Counted from the stretch's first letter, positions 1 to 12,816 are shown. The stretch is 64,000 nucleotides of DNA from Emergomyces orientalis (GCA_002110485.1 MOWL01000069.1:186001-250000); one strand, 5' to 3'. Numbers and translations: made by a program. Notes: a model not told the origin generated them from the letters alone.

Positions 1-1
1 G

Positions 2-3000
2 AATATTGAAAACGAGCCCTTTCCAACCCCCATTACAGCCCGTAAATTGCCCGCAAGAGCTCCTTCGGAGGAGTCAAGTGCTGATTTCGAAGATCCAATG
101 TCGGATATGTCGGATACGGGCTCAGATCGCGATGAACCCACCCAGGAGGCTCAGGTTGAGCATGATGACTCCTTGAGCGCTGAGACCCGGGCGAGGTTGG
201 AGATTGCGAGGTTGGAGAATGAAACAGCGCGGATTAAGGCTGGTGCTGGTGCGGGGGAGCTCGCAGGCGCCAATATGACGGCTTATTTGAAGGCCATTAA
301 GGAGTTTCGACTTACAGTTAAGCTTCTTGAAAAGCCAGTTCTGCTGCTGGGCTCCATGAACTATCCCATGTGGAGGGATGAGGTTCTTCTCGCGGCGAAG
401 GATTCAGAAACAGATGATATTTTGTTAAATAAGGAGCTGGCCCCGCCTGAGGGGGTCAGTGAGGACGTTGCGAAGCTCTGGAGGGAGCGGAATAGCTGGC
501 TGCGTAATTATATGTGGTCAGCGATTTCCGCACAGGCTAGAACTCATTTTACTATACCGAAGGAGAATCAATTGTCTGCCTATATGCTGTGGTCCATAGT
601 AGAGGAGAACTTCGCTGAACGCCGCGTAGTTCGCCGGTTTCGTCTTTTCAATGAGTTCCTGGGTATGACGGCTGAGTCTTGCGGGTCGGATCGTGCGTTT
701 ATTGAGCGTCTCTTAGCCGTACGAACTGAATATAAGCGATTAGATTTTTATATGCCGGATTCCGTCTTCTTTGATCGATTGCTTGCGGGGATTCACAGTA
801 GATGGGCCAATCTCATACGAAATAGGATGGATGATATTGAAAAGAGTGGTGAAGATACTCTCCTGGAGGATGATTTTGTGGGTCTATGCCGTGATATTCT
901 GCTTCGATTGCCCTCTGGCGGCAGTTCCTCTTCTTCAAAGAACACAAAGGCGCCCGTAAATAATGCGAGCAGTATGGATGATGCGGGTGAGAGCCCTGCT
1001 CCATCTGCATCAGGCAGGCCAAAATGCTCACATTGCGGGATTGTGGGCCATAATGAGGAGAGCTGTTGGAAAAAGCACCCAGAGAAGCGTCCGTCAGGTT
1101 ATTCTAATGGAAAAAGGCGTGGTGGCACCAAGAAGGATAAGAAGAAGGCCAATAATGAGGATTCTTCCAAGAGCCCCGATGACGGCTCTGCTCCTGTACA
1201 CAGTACGGTTGAGAAGGTGTTCCATGCTCGTGAAATCGTCCGTGATGATGATATTGCGGATGAGTGGGTTCTGGACTCGGGGTCTGGCGCTCACGCAACA
1301 CCACGCAAGGAGCTTGTTAAATGCCATTCAATGAGCTCCAATGTTAAATTGAAAATGGCGGATGGGACCATTGTTCCAGCTGCGGCCGTTGGTACGGTTG
1401 AACTGGCGGTTGATGGGGCGGATGTGTGCCTGGAAGGTGTGCGATTTGCCCCCGAATTAGAAGCAAATATCGTGAGCTTTGGCAAATTAGTCCGCAAGGG
1501 CTATACGTTCAAGCAATTGGCATATGGAGAAGCTCACTCGATTATTATGACCTCTCCCGATCGAATGGTCAGCTTCACTGCTGTTTTGAATGAGAAAGAT
1601 ATCTATGTCATTGAAAAGCCTCCGCAAATCCGAGATTTGATTCAATTCGCCATGCCTAATGGTGATTTTCGGCCCGTAAATGCTGTGGATGACTCGCTAT
1701 TGGCTCTGCCATCAATGAATATAAAACCAGTAGAGCTCACGATGCTGCAATGGCATTTGAAGCTGGGTCATCTTAACCACATGGATATAGCGAAGATGGC
1801 CGCGGATCCGCGCATGGGGATGAGGATTAAAGGCTCCAAGGCTCTGCCTTTTTGTAAAACCTGCGTGCAGGCTAAGATGGCTCGTCCTGCTTTTGAGCCC
1901 ATGATTAGAAAAGTGAAGCCTGCTGCACGATTATTTATTGATCTTGCGGGCGGTGGGCGTACCTTATTCAATGAGGATGGCGTTCCCACGTATGGGGGGG
2001 CTGATTATTGGATGAGTATTACGGACGATGCCACGAGATATCGGTGGGCCATTTTAATGGCCACCAAGGGTGAAGCAACCGCGAAACTACGGGATTTTAT
2101 AACAATGATTGAGACCACTGCGCAGCGATGCGTGGGCTCCTTGCACTGGGATGGTGGTGGAGAATTCAAGAGCGATGAATTAAAAGCTTTTTGTAAACAG
2201 CGAGGCATTGCCTATGAGACGACTACGCCATATACCCCACAATCAAATGGTCCAGCGGAACGTGCGAACCGCATAATAATCGAAAGAACTAGGAGCTTGC
2301 TATTCGATAGCGGGCAGCCTAGGGACCTATGGGGTGAGGCCATGCAGGCTGCCGTTATGTTGATCAATATGTCTCCCACCTCTACGAAGCTTTACGGGTG
2401 CAAGGAGGGGTCTCCGCTGACCCCCTTTGAAGCATGGATGGGGGTGCAGCCCACGGCGAATTGGCTGCATAGATGGGGCTGCAAGGTCTACAAGAAGGAT
2501 CTGCGAGTTACTAATAAGCTTGCGGATAGAACGGATGGGAAAGAATGGATCTTTGTGGGTTATCAGGGCCTTCATCAAGTTCGCATATGGGACCCTGATG
2601 CACGCAGGTTGGAGATAGCACGAGATGTGGTTTTTGATGAAGCTCTCGTGGAGGACGTGTCATTCATTAATGCCGCTCTTCCGGCTCCTCATGAGCCAAA
2701 TAACATACCGGATGAGCTCGATGTTTTGAATCCTGCGGATGGATGGCAGCACTGTCTCCTGCGGCGCCTGGCAAGGGAGCGGCCGCACATCATGAAGATG
2801 CTTGTCAATGGGGATCTGGAGGAGGCCATTGAGCCTACCTATCTTATAAACAGTGATGTTGATCTCCTTAATGAGTCTGACGAGCATGCTAATGATAATG
2901 GTGATGAGCCCGTGCTTAGTACCCTTACGGACCGTCCCACGACCTTAGCGGAGGCTCGACGGAGCCCTGATTGGCATCATTGGCTCGAAGCAATGAGGAA

Positions 3001-4519
3001 GGAGGTCGATATGTTCAATCAAAAGAAAACATATGTTATTACTGAGCGGTCCCCGGATATGGATGTTCTTACGGGTAAATGGGTATATGACCGCAAATTA
3101 AATAATAAGGGAGAAACCATCCGCTTTCGCGCACGATGGGTGGTTCGCGGATTCCTTCAGCAGCGAGGAGTCCATTATACGAAGTCTTACGCTGCCGTTG
3201 TCTCTGGTCCTACAACCAGAAGCCTATTCGCGATCTCTACGGCTAGGGGATGGAAATCGAAGGCAATTGATTACGTGTCTGCATTCCTTAATGGCGTGCT
3301 GCCACAGGAAGAAATGATCTATATGCAGCTCCCGACGGGCATAAAACATGGCAGGGGCAATCTAGTTGGCCTGGTTCGCCAGAGCCTGTATGGGCTGAAG
3401 CAAGCTGCGAGGACGTGGTATTTTCTTGCCACTGAGCATCTCACTTCGATTGGTTTCCGCATATCACCGTATGACGGCGGATTCCTATATCACCCCATCC
3501 GTAAGGTGTATTTGACGCTGCACGTTGATGACTGCCGCGTTACGGGGCCCAATGAGCATGATATTGACTGGGTTCTCGATGAGATTGCGAAGCGTTTTGA
3601 CACCAAAAGAATCGACGATGATAAGCCATACTTAGGTATGGAAATTGCGGGCCGTAATGGTGATTTACTGGTCACGCAAACACGCTATATTGATGAGATC
3701 CTTGATGATTTTGGCATGACTGCAATCAATCCGGCACCAACCCCCATGAATGCTGGCACAAAGCTCCAGTTCTCGCCGGATGAGGATAAGGGCCTTGATG
3801 ATGATTTTACGGCTACGCGATATCGTCAAGGGCTTGGGTCTCTTCAATATCTGGTTACAAGCACCAGACCGGATATAATGTTCGCGGTAAATTATTTATC
3901 GCGATTCAATTCTCGCCCAAATAAGGAGTGCTGGGCTGCTTTGAAGCATGTTCTCCGCTATATGAAGAAGACTAGGACTACGGGCATTCTGTATAAGAGG
4001 AATATAGGGGACGAAGGGCTGGCTCCCATGGCCTACGCGGATTCAGATTGGGCGGGTGCAGACCCCCAATATAAATCGACTACGGGCTATATTATAATGA
4101 TCAATGGAGCTCCCGTATCATGGCGTTCGCAGCGGCAGATCTCTACGGCGAAGTCCACAACTGAAGCTGAGTATATTGCTGCTAGCGAAGCTGCGTGCGA
4201 GCTGATTTGGCTTAAAGATATGCTGCATGATGCGGGACTGCTTGAGAATGCGGATGGCTATGTTCTTTCCAATAATCTGCATATTGATAATAAAGGTGCC
4301 ATTGATCTAGCTAACGGCGAGTCTTTAACTAAGCGCTCGAGGCATATTGAAGTCCGCTACCATATATTACGCGATCTAGTGGCTAAAAAGGAGCTCCTTC
4401 TTCGGCACGTCAGCTCAACGGAGAATAAGGCGGATGGTTTTACGAAGGCGCTGCCTAGGCCCGCATTCAATGCTTTTGTGGCTAATCTTGGCTTGATTGG
4501 TTCGGGGGGATCTGCTTAA
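2..4519 (+). CDS. Copia-type gag-pol polyprotein, 5'-partial
   Basis: Self-replication polyprotein of a Pseudoviridae-type retrotransposon. The frame is open to the left window edge; the first codon that could be listed as a start (TTG at 47) is not convincing, so the true start may be upstream or at a nearby ATG around 98. Residues counted from 47: CCHC zinc knuckle at about 327-340, aspartic protease motif LDSGSGAH with Asp410, a GAG-pre-integrase segment (WHLKLGHL, FCKTC), integrase catalytic residues Asp632, Asp702 and Glu738 (D-x35-E spacing), reverse transcriptase motif HVDD at 1159-1162, and an RNase H core beginning near Asp1332 (YADSDWAG, later TEAEY). Length is normal for copia polyproteins. 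No frameshift or stop is visible, so it may encode a functional protein if the missing 5' part is intact. Confidence 0.95.
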   Translation, partial: NIENEPFPTPITARKLPARAPSEESSADFEDPMSDMSDTGSDRDEPTQEAQVEHDDSLSAETRARLEIARLENETARIKAGAGAGELAGANMTAYLKAIKEFRLTVKLLEKPVLLLGSMNYPMWRDEVLLAAKDSETDDILLNKELAPPEGVSEDVAKLWRERNSWLRNYMWSAISAQARTHFTIPKENQLSAYMLWSIVEENFAERRVVRRFRLFNEFLGMTAESCGSDRAFIERLLAVRTEYKRLDFYMPDSVFFDRLLAGIHSRWANLIRNRMDDIEKSGEDTLLEDDFVGLCRDILLRLPSGGSSSSSKNTKAPVNNASSMDDAGESPAPSASGRPKCSHCGIVGHNEESCWKKHPEKRPSGYSNGKRRGGTKKDKKKANNEDSSKSPDDGSAPVHSTVEKVFHAREIVRDDDIADEWVLDSGSGAHATPRKELVKCHSMSSNVKLKMADGTIVPAAAVGTVELAVDGADVCLEGVRFAPELEANIVSFGKLVRKGYTFKQLAYGEAHSIIMTSPDRMVSFTAVLNEKDIYVIEKPPQIRDLIQFAMPNGDFRPVNAVDDSLLALPSMNIKPVELTMLQWHLKLGHLNHMDIAKMAADPRMGMRIKGSKALPFCKTCVQAKMARPAFEPMIRKVKPAARLFIDLAGGGRTLFNEDGVPTYGGADYWMSITDDATRYRWAILMATKGEATAKLRDFITMIETTAQRCVGSLHWDGGGEFKSDELKAFCKQRGIAYETTTPYTPQSNGPAERANRIIIERTRSLLFDSGQPRDLWGEAMQAAVMLINMSPTSTKLYGCKEGSPLTPFEAWMGVQPTANWLHRWGCKVYKKDLRVTNKLADRTDGKEWIFVGYQGLHQVRIWDPDARRLEIARDVVFDEALVEDVSFINAALPAPHEPNNIPDELDVLNPADGWQHCLLRRLARERPHIMKMLVNGDLEEAIEPTYLINSDVDLLNESDEHANDNGDEPVLSTLTDRPTTLAEARRSPDWHHWLEAMRKEVDMFNQKKTYVITERSPDMDVLTGKWVYDRKLNNKGETIRFRARWVVRGFLQQRGVHYTKSYAAVVSGPTTRSLFAISTARGWKSKAIDYVSAFLNGVLPQEEMIYMQLPTGIKHGRGNLVGLVRQSLYGLKQAARTWYFLATEHLTSIGFRISPYDGGFLYHPIRKVYLTLHVDDCRVTGPNEHDIDWVLDEIAKRFDTKRIDDDKPYLGMEIAGRNGDLLVTQTRYIDEILDDFGMTAINPAPTPMNAGTKLQFSPDEDKGLDDDFTATRYRQGLGSLQYLVTSTRPDIMFAVNYLSRFNSRPNKECWAALKHVLRYMKKTRTTGILYKRNIGDEGLAPMAYADSDWAGADPQYKSTTGYIIMINGAPVSWRSQRQISTAKSTTEAEYIAASEAACELIWLKDMLHDAGLLENADGYVLSNNLHIDNKGAIDLANGESLTKRSRHIEVRYHILRDLVAKKELLLRHVSSTENKADGFTKALPRPAFNAFVANLGLIGSGGSA

Positions 4520-4619
4520 TGGATTTAACTAAAAGTTTTGTACTTAGCTGCTATTTTGATTTTTGATGCCTATGGCGTGGCCTGTGTGCGTGCTCCTGGG
4601 GCGCCCTAGCATGGGGGGG

Positions 4620-4830
4620 TGTTAGGTGATACTAGGGCTACCCGGGTCACATGCCCCACACACACATATATATTTTAGCTAGTTAGGTAGTTCAATATGA
4701 TAGGCTTGATGCACTCTATGAGATTCGATTAGGGCTAAATGGATCACATGATACTACTAATCCAATCTTCTTGGCAGAAAGCAAGACACAGGCATACATC
4801 GTTCTGAGTTCCTCAACAAAACCGACAACA
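4620..4830 (+). repeat. 3' LTR of the copia element with preceding polypurine tract
   Basis: A run of seven G at 4613-4619 directly precedes TGTTAGGTGATAC at 4620, the usual polypurine-tract/LTR junction. The right end is placed at CGACAACA (4830) because it gives the inverted terminal pair TGTT...AACA. The 5' LTR is absent, so this end is a proposal. The first ~40 bp resemble the reverse complement of 12817-12848. Confidence 0.7.
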
Positions 4831-7798
4831 CCTCTTGCCATCCGCCTTAATTATCGTGTTATGCGCGGTTTTAAGCCCATTAAGATGTAACTTTTGACGA
4901 TGTCCCATATCCCCCGTACCTAGCCTTGCATCGTGAGGTCGTTTTTTTGAGGGCTTTGAAAGCCAAGACCTGACCAAGTCTCAGCCTTTCCTAGGATCAT
5001 CTCCCCGCCAAGTGAGAGTAGGGCCTGTGGTGTCTTTTTCCGGAATGAGGGAAACTTCAAACATTTTTCCCCTTCCTCTTATTTCCTCTTCACACAAATC
5101 TTCAAATCTAGAATTGTATTTGCAAAGGAGCGCTAGTATGGAGGAAGTGGATAAAGTTCGCAAGCCATGAAATAATGCGTATGGAGTATAGGCTGAGCCA
5201 TTGAAACACCAGACTTCATTGGGCACTTTGAGGTTTGAAGCCAACCGTGTCCCGAGGCTCCATTAAGAATACTGGGAGAGTGCCAAAATATTGTGCCTTT
5301 AAATTGTCACGATTTTTCTCATCAAAAAAACGTATTCAATATCTGAAAGGTTCAAAGGTTGCTAACCTGATGACCCTTAAACTCCCTACGAGCATAGAGG
5401 GGCAACGTATCTTAAACGCTGGCGGCATATATCACTATCAACAATACCGTCGAAACCAAAAACTTAAAGCCGCAGAGAATATTGTCAGGGAAATACAAAG
5501 ATCTAGAAAAGTGAGAGACGCCTATTTCTGCTATCATTATCGCTGGCCGGCCAGCGAAAGAACACAAATTACTTTTTCCGCAGGTGGATATTTGCCATGA
5601 TTAAAATGGCATATTTGGACATTGTCTGAAAATGGAACAGCCCTCAGCCTGTCATAGGAAAAGATAAACGTTGGATGCTAGAAAACGCCTAGGCTATTGG
5701 TAAAAATATTTATCCTTTTCCTTTTCTCCAACATATAACATATCTGTAATGGGATCTATCTGATTTTTTCGTTGCTTGAACACGAAAATGCACCTTTATT
5801 TTATTTGTCGTTGGGAATAAACCCATGGAGTAGAAACGAAAGAAAAGCAAACCTAAAACTTGCTATCTATATCTTCTGGATCCTGGGGGAGCTTTGCACA
5901 TACAATTGATTCTCGCTCCGGAAAACTGCTCTATTCGTCAGCAGAGGTTTTCAATTACGAGTTGCGACAATTGCCTAAAACAACAACTAAATAAACTGCA
6001 AATAGAAATTAACGCAAGAGGAGCCAACTATACGCTCTAGAATGTGTATATATATTAATATATATATATGCATACAAATGCATATACATGCATAAAACAG
6101 TGCAGATATGAACTGATCCGTGGCCAATGAGAGAGAGTTGAAGAACTCGAGGAGGGCAGATGACAAATCCGGCAGCTCCAGATGTCGCTAATGGAGGTTA
6201 GCGTGTAGCCTAACTTTGGGAAATTACCGTTTTTAGAACACGCTAGCCAGGCCCAAAAAGGACTAGTGAAGTCTATTCTTAGAGTTTTGGCTGAACAAGT
6301 GCTAGTGTTCAGAATATTAAACTAATGAAAGAAAGTTATCTAGATTTAGGGTGCGGCTTCCTCGGGACGGATCCACCTACCTGGGCAACCATAACTGTTC
6401 CCGATTTGGCACATCAATGATCCCTCCCGAGCCATAGCTTTGCTTTGTGAGCGGAGACTTGCTTCACGAAAAGATGGACAAATATGTTGGTTGGTTCTCA
6501 ATCACAATATCGATTCTGGACTAACGCTACACATGTTTAAGGTACGTACAGAACTCCCAAACCTCTTTATCGTAAACATGTGGGCACAGCTTACTCCTCT
6601 AGTTGTAACAGAAGACACAAGGAAAGGTTTTTCTAAAGGTAACGGCATCGTAAAGGTAGCAGTAACAGAAAAAGTCTCGTGTGTGTGTTTTGGAACCTTG
6701 CCCCAACGGCTGCGATCAAAACTCCCAGCATGCTACTCAGAGGTCAAACTATGCAGTACTCGTTTGCAGAACATGAAAGGCTCCACCATCATTGACCTGA
6801 TGGCCAGGGTGTATGCAGACAAAGGGCCACGTTGCCGAATGTGGAGTGCGCGACGTTTCTTGGCTCTGCAACCTAATTCGTCGTGGAGTCCTTCTCAGCA
6901 GCTAAATCAGGAATGCCCAATCGTTGTCTTTCCTTGGGATGCACAGGAGCTGCAGGCCATACTATATTCAGTAAAGCGGATAAATAATAATAGCAACTCA
7001 CCCCATTTGGACCCAAGTCAGGTGTGGGATTATCTTTTTTTAGGTTTAGAGTTAGTCTGCAATTCCGACCCAAGGTTCGTTTAGTGGTTGCATACCAAAT
7101 TATGGTTAATTTTGACGAAGCCACACCAAACTTGTCACATCACCCCTGTTGTTTCAACATTTTTCCCAAAGCCCTTCATCTCGCCCGTGGAACACGCGCT
7201 GCCATTACTCGGTCCGATTACTGGCCCACGAACCGAACACAGATCCTCTCTATCCAAAGCGGTTAGTTCTCAGCGCTTCAGCCGCAAATGCTCATTGGGT
7301 TTTACCGCGCAGATGGCCGGTTTCCAATTTGGGCTTTTGTTGAAACCACTGCAGCTGGCCCGGATTTTGGCGCTGTGGATTCAGGTACACACCACTACGT
7401 TTAGTTCCTGCATCAAAGTCGACAATCCCTCCCGAACAGGGCCGGCTCTTGGCCAGCCTGATTGCTATATATCCTGCTGCGCATTTCACCTTCAGGATAT
7501 CCGCAGAGTCTTCATCTGAGCAAGTGCTAGTTGACTCTTCAAACCTTGTCCTCGACGCTAACGTATATTTTATTTCTATTTTTTCTCTTGTGGCCCCTCA
7601 CCTTTCCTTCGCATCACCACCACACCACCCCCAATCTAACTAAACCCCGACTCTGTGCAGTGGATAGCCCAATTGTATGAGTTGTACATAGTTTCTTCAA
7701 CCCGTTCTCAGCATTAGCCTTAATTCCTCCCGACTCCAGATCTGAGACATCTGCACTGTTATTTATCATCCCACTCCAATTCCCCCTTCGAAGCCAAA
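4831..7798. other. Intergenic: no supported gene; promoter side of the transcription factor gene
   Basis: Short open frames occur (5235-5600, 6440-7084, 7088-7519) but none has a recognisable domain, convincing start context or splice pattern. A TA-rich microsatellite lies at about 6045-6095. The last 200 bp before 7799 are C/T-rich, as in many fungal leaders, and probably hold the 5' UTR. Confidence 0.6.
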
Positions 7799-10700
7799 AT
7801 GGCGAGGATGTCACCCAAACTACGCCAAGCTTCTGGGGATCGGCGTGAAGCCGCGATAAGAACCTCGCCACCCCAGCTCCAGCACTTTAGTCCCGCTTCC
7901 ACTTTCACAAATATAAGTAGTAGGCCTTTGCCGGCAATTACACACTCTCAAAGTTCTCCACCGTCGCCGAATTTTCTGACAGCGCTACTCGGTTCGCCTA
8001 CTGCTATATCAGCTAATATGGCTTTCAACCCAAGACACCAGCGGGCTGTCTCCGACCTGGGGCCAATCTCCTATACTCCGAGAACAGGCCGACCGAAGAA
8101 AGGGCTGAAAGGGAAAAAGGTTCATGAATGTCAATTTCCGGGATGCGGTAAGGTACGGAATATTCGTATAAATCTTGCGCCTGAACGGCTCGTTGTTAAC
8201 TTGAATATGGTTTTAGTTTTTCACCAGAGCTGAACATGTACGGTAAGATTTCACTTCGAGTGCTCCTCATTTAAGTACAGCTACCAACACTTTTTAGACG
8301 GCATGCGCCAAACCATAATCCGGGTGCCGTTATCCGATGCGATGTGGAAGGGTGTGGCAAGACATTCAAGCGCAAAGATTTGTGCGTGCGTCACATGGAG
8401 AAAAAACAGTATGTCTTGCTAATATCATCATCCCGTACCATTGGCTTAGCTAAAGTGTAACTTTAGCAGTGAGAAGCTGGCCGCACGTTCAGCCAGCACC
8501 CACACTGATGCTCACATGCAATCGAGCCCCGTATCAATGGCTTCAGAGCCACAGGGCTTACTGTTACCGGCATCATTGAATCACCGACACGCATCTGTTC
8601 CGACAGTTTCTCATGAAGGGAATTTAATGTCAATCGGTTCCCTTGTGCAACCCGGGACACAACATCATTTCGCGACTGATTATTCTATGCCAATATGGTG
8701 TGAACCGGAAAGGGGCCTAGTCAGAAGGGATGCATTTTGCGAATCGCCGCAAGTCAATACTGATGATGCGATGGTATATTCTTCACCTGACAGCTGTCAG
8801 TCTCCAGCTTCTGATATACATCCTTTTCAAATCCCGCAACGTACGCCACTAATGGACCAATCTTACTCGGAATCATTTTACCACCCACAAATACATGAAT
8901 CACCCCTTTCGTTGACTTCTACAACTTCCCACTGGAGTCCCCTTTCGGCAGGGACTACCACATCACAGATGTTACCTATCTCCCTTGAAGGTGATATCCT
9001 TCAAACAGTAGGTGAACCTTCCCTTCGTTGTCGCTATGCGAAAACTTGAATTAACATTCTATTAGACATACCAATACCAGTACCCTTCTCCGGACTGGAT
9101 GGAAATGAGTGGTATGCCATGCGACACGAACTTAATTCCGCCGCCGGCGTCATTTCCGGAAATGACGGCATGGAAATAGTTGACACCGCCCAATGGCACG
9201 ATTGCCTCGAATGTTATTGGAAGCATTTTCATCCTCTCTTCCCGATTATCCATCGCCCAACCTTTTTCGCCGCAAAACCCATTCCATTAATGTCCGGTGC
9301 CATGGTAGCAATAGGATCGCAGTATGATACGCGGCCCAATGCGCAAGAGTACTCTTTATACCTTTTAGAAGCATGTCTCAATCTTCTCGCGAAGGTAAAT
9401 CGCTCTCGCTAGGAAATCTTTTGAGATGACATTCTAACATAACTCCAGAGAAACCCAGTAACAATCCGTTCTCGGATTTCTGACATCCAAACTCTATTTC
9501 TGCTCGAGTATCTCTCAAAGTACCGATCTAGGAAAGCAGATGTTACCCTATCTCCCCGGTTTAAATCTTTATATGGAACTGTGAGTTTCCCAACATATGA
9601 CTCATCTTGATTTTGGCTGATATGTAGATGTAGTTTATTCAGAACCGCCAATGGGCTTCAAAAAGCCCACTCGCTCTTTTCAATACTCTTTCTGAGGATG
9701 AGAAGCAAGGGAATCTGGGGAGAGCATATAGCTTTTGGGTGGAAAACGAAACAAGAAGACGAGTGTTACAGGCTGCTTTTCTCCTCGATGTCCAGCAGTC
9801 AACCCTGTTTCAGCTGCCTTTAGCGTTCCTCCATGCAAACCTTAGAACACCTCGATCGAATATTCGAAACGCTGAACCAATCGACTTACCATTCCCTTGC
9901 CAAAAAGCATTATGGGAAAGCGAAGGGATAGAAGAATGGGCTCAATACGCCAAGGCATCAGAGTCACTAACCCTCTCCTCTGCTGCAGGGCGAATCATTC
10001 GCCAAAACGACAGCACTTTGACGCTTGACCCGTTTCAATCGAACCTTATTCTTTCCTATGCTTTGCTTACCAATATGCGATCGATGGATCTGGAGCAAAC
10101 TCTAGAGCCTTTTATTAAGAGGGTGAGGCAGGGAACGAGGGAAAAAGAATCCTTGCAATGCACTGCACCATGCAGTTTTTTAACAAACCCGAGCCATACA
10201 CTCTTCGGATACCACGCCCTCCTCGCAGCATACCGTACTCCGCTCAAAGCTCTTCTAATAGTTAGTGGCGAATCTTGGCTATTTAATCGGAAGCTCGCAG
10301 AGCAGGCAGAGTATCAGCAGGCCAAGAAAACATTACGCATGTGGGTTTCTGACACAGATGAACTGAAAAAGGCAGTTTGGCATGCAGTGCGGGTTCTGGA
10401 ATACGCCATCGATCATCCAGAATTGGGAGATAGTCTGGTGCCAATTAATTCCAATTCAGACTTCAGCCACAGCCTACCCCTTTTCAGCAACGGAAGGGAC
10501 TGTGTAACCCAATTAGACGTCCTTGCGCACTACGATGACGATATGCCCCGAACTGAAAACCAGTTTCCCACACAGGAGTGCCTCATAGAAAGATCTACAA
10601 TACTCCCACAATCCAGTCGAGCGGACCCGACCACCTCATTGCACGCTAACTGGGCATTATATATTTGCGCACTAATATGCTGGGCCTATGGCGCCGATAC

Positions 10701-10998
10701 TTCAACAATAACTACAGCAACAACAACTGATAATCCTTCATTTTCCCCACCTACTTCCCCGAGAACATATGTTTCTGCATTTACATTGCTTGCTCCAACA
10801 TGGTCTCATATCTCACGCAACTCCATACCCGATCATATTAGGCGTGATACCCGTGGATTGCTAGAATATATTTGCACCAGATGGCTCCAACCCGACCGCA
10901 GGGGTGGGCTCCTGAGCGAAGGTGCAAGGGTTTTACAACGTCTCAACGAGCGTCATCATTCAAATGGAGCTGAAGACAAGAAATTGTGGGAATTTTGA
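7799..10998 (+). CDS. C2H2 zinc-finger transcription factor with fungal-specific regulatory domain
   Basis: Predicted nuclear DNA-binding regulator. Seven exons: 7799-8152, 8217-8242, 8298-8408, 8467-9011, 9066-9394, 9449-9580 and 9634-10998. They join to 954 codons with consistent phase, GT-AG ends and introns of 53-64 nt, giving a 953-residue protein. Two C2H2 fingers span about 111-133 (C-x4-C-x12-H-x3-H, containing CQFPGCGK) and 141-163 (CDVEGCGK, C-x4-C-x12-H-x4-H); introns 1 and 2 interrupt the first finger, so it is invisible in unspliced frames. A Ser/Pro-rich linker follows, then from about residue 350 a Fungal_trans-like (PF04082) region with the typical WHDCLECYWKHFHPLFPIIHRPTF segment. 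The last exon acceptor is the second of two TAGs; the first would give an immediate stop. Targets cannot be inferred. It stands alone, with no co-oriented neighbours. Confidence 0.9.
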
Positions 10999-12816
10999 TT
11001 CCAGCATCTTCATCCGGAAAACATGGGGCCCCATCTGCGGCCCTGGTACCTTGACAATACTTGTCATGATGGCTAGAGCATTTGTTGCTTTCACCATCTA
11101 TGAGGACCTCTTTCCTCTCCACTTTCTGTTCCTTTCCAAAGTTTCCTTTTCCTCACTTTTCATTTATTTTCATTTATTTCTCATTTTACAATATGCATTT
11201 ATGAGGTTATGGATTCGTTTTTTAATTGTCAATTGTTTTGGGTTTCTTCTCTATTCTAAACATTTTCTGCTCGTAACATTCTCATCTTGTTCTTTTTTGA
11301 CCATTCAGGTATAATATTACTCTCTACTTCTACTTTCATCTCAGTGAGCTCATACTTACGTCTTTCCTCTCACTTTCCGATGCCCTTGTACAGCCATTGC
11401 AGCCCATGACGTCCGGTCGGCCTAAAAGCCCCAGATTCTTATCTATATATTTTTGAGGTACACGTACGAAATTGTACTGTACAATCGCACAATGTTTTTG
11501 CTGTCATCTTTGCCCTCATATTTCATACGTGGCCATTTCACATCTTTCTTTGTTTTCCTTTTGTTGATCCCAGGTGAGTCATTTAGCTGAGGGCCGCGGA
11601 ATTTACCCTGCATATATTGTGCAGCGTATATAACTGGCAAACATAATATCCTTGAATTATATTCGCCAACCTTGGGCCTTGGAAGCTCTCGGGCGGATAT
11701 CGGGAGCCGGCGCCAAGGCAAACTCTAAATTTTAGGTTTGTGGGGCTAAAAAGCTAAAATTAGAAACGAAAAAACTAAATATAGATCCATCACTGCAGCA
11801 CGATCGGCTCCTTCTTTTCCTATTTCCGCCCGCTGCCTTTTTGCCGAACTTTACTACACCTTAATGATGATAAGGAGGCCTACAAAGCAGAACTTACTTT
11901 TTTTGTCTTGTTATTTTTAGATTTTGTACGGTTTTTATTTTGCTTTGCTCACCAGTATTATTTATTTACTCTTTTGGTAGGGCGGATGAGGCTCGGATGC
12001 CATCTTTGACATTCAAGATTAATAAATTCGATTTCTCATTTCACTACCCCTTGGTTACATCGGTAGCCAACCTACAAGAAGCTATGCTCTCGAGAAACCC
12101 TTTAGATGACATATGCCAAAGATCTATTGAACGAACGCTATCCACAAGCTCTGTTCGCATTGACCTAACCTAAGTTTCCGGCTTGCTATTTGTTCTTAAC
12201 GACAAATATCTCCCACCCCGAATCGCTACAGTTTTCGAAACTACTTTATTTCTGATTTTGAAATGGCTGTATGAGAAGTCTTATTGAATCTCCACTTTCC
12301 AGGTTAACGTCATGTACAGTACATACGAAAAGCATCGAATTCCTCGTCATGTATAAAGTTTTTTGACTTATTCCGCTGGTAATGCGTATCAAAACGGTAA
12401 AATATGATGACTTGAGTTCAACGGGAATTTAACCACTACATAGGACTATGAAATATCCTTTTCGGAATTTGGGACTGTCTCTAGTATTACTTTAGGGCTC
12501 GCTATTTTGGCACCCCGTGCCAGTGTAAAATCTTTGGCATGTCATCACACACACAGACGCAGCAAGCATCTGTGTCTCCCCCCCTTTGGCTACATCGAAG
12601 AACCTTTAACTTTCATTCTGTGCCTGTGTTCAATCATAAATTTGATTAATCTTTACATTCTGAAACTGCCCATGACTCACTTTACCAATATGGATAAGTT
12701 ACGGTACTGATATTTAGAGAAGTGATAGAAAACAGAAGATCATAGATAATGTGCATATATCTCTTTTTTTAAACTAGCTACTAGTGAACACGCTGGCAAC
12801 TATATAATGGGAGACA
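10999..12816. other. Intergenic: 3' flank of the transcription factor gene, no gene seen
   Basis: T-rich and pyrimidine-rich sequence. Frames such as 10922-11314 and 11940-12173 are short, hydrophobic because of T-richness, and lack recognisable domains. No tRNA or other RNA gene was recognised. The right part probably contains the body of a degraded copia-type LTR whose end is seen at 12848. Confidence 0.55.

Larger units (their letters stand above)
1..4830 (+). mobile_element. Ty1/copia LTR retrotransposon, left end cut by window edge
   Basis: The internal region holds one gag-pol frame in the copia order (gag, protease, integrase, reverse transcriptase, RNase H), followed by a polypurine tract and a sequence starting TGTTAGG and ending CAACA that has the form of a 3' LTR. 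The 5' LTR and primer-binding site lie outside the window. Unlike the elements at 12.8-51.5 kb the coding frame has no stop and normal base composition, so this copy looks recent or has escaped the mutation process seen there. Confidence 0.93.

Noticed and set aside
5235..5600. 121-codon open frame next to the copia LTR
   Set aside because: Basic, no known motif, overlapped by an equally long antisense frame nearby; not convincing.
6440..7084. 214-codon open frame
   Set aside because: No recognisable domain, unusual amino-acid mix and no splice logic; could be leader or noise. Left unannotated.
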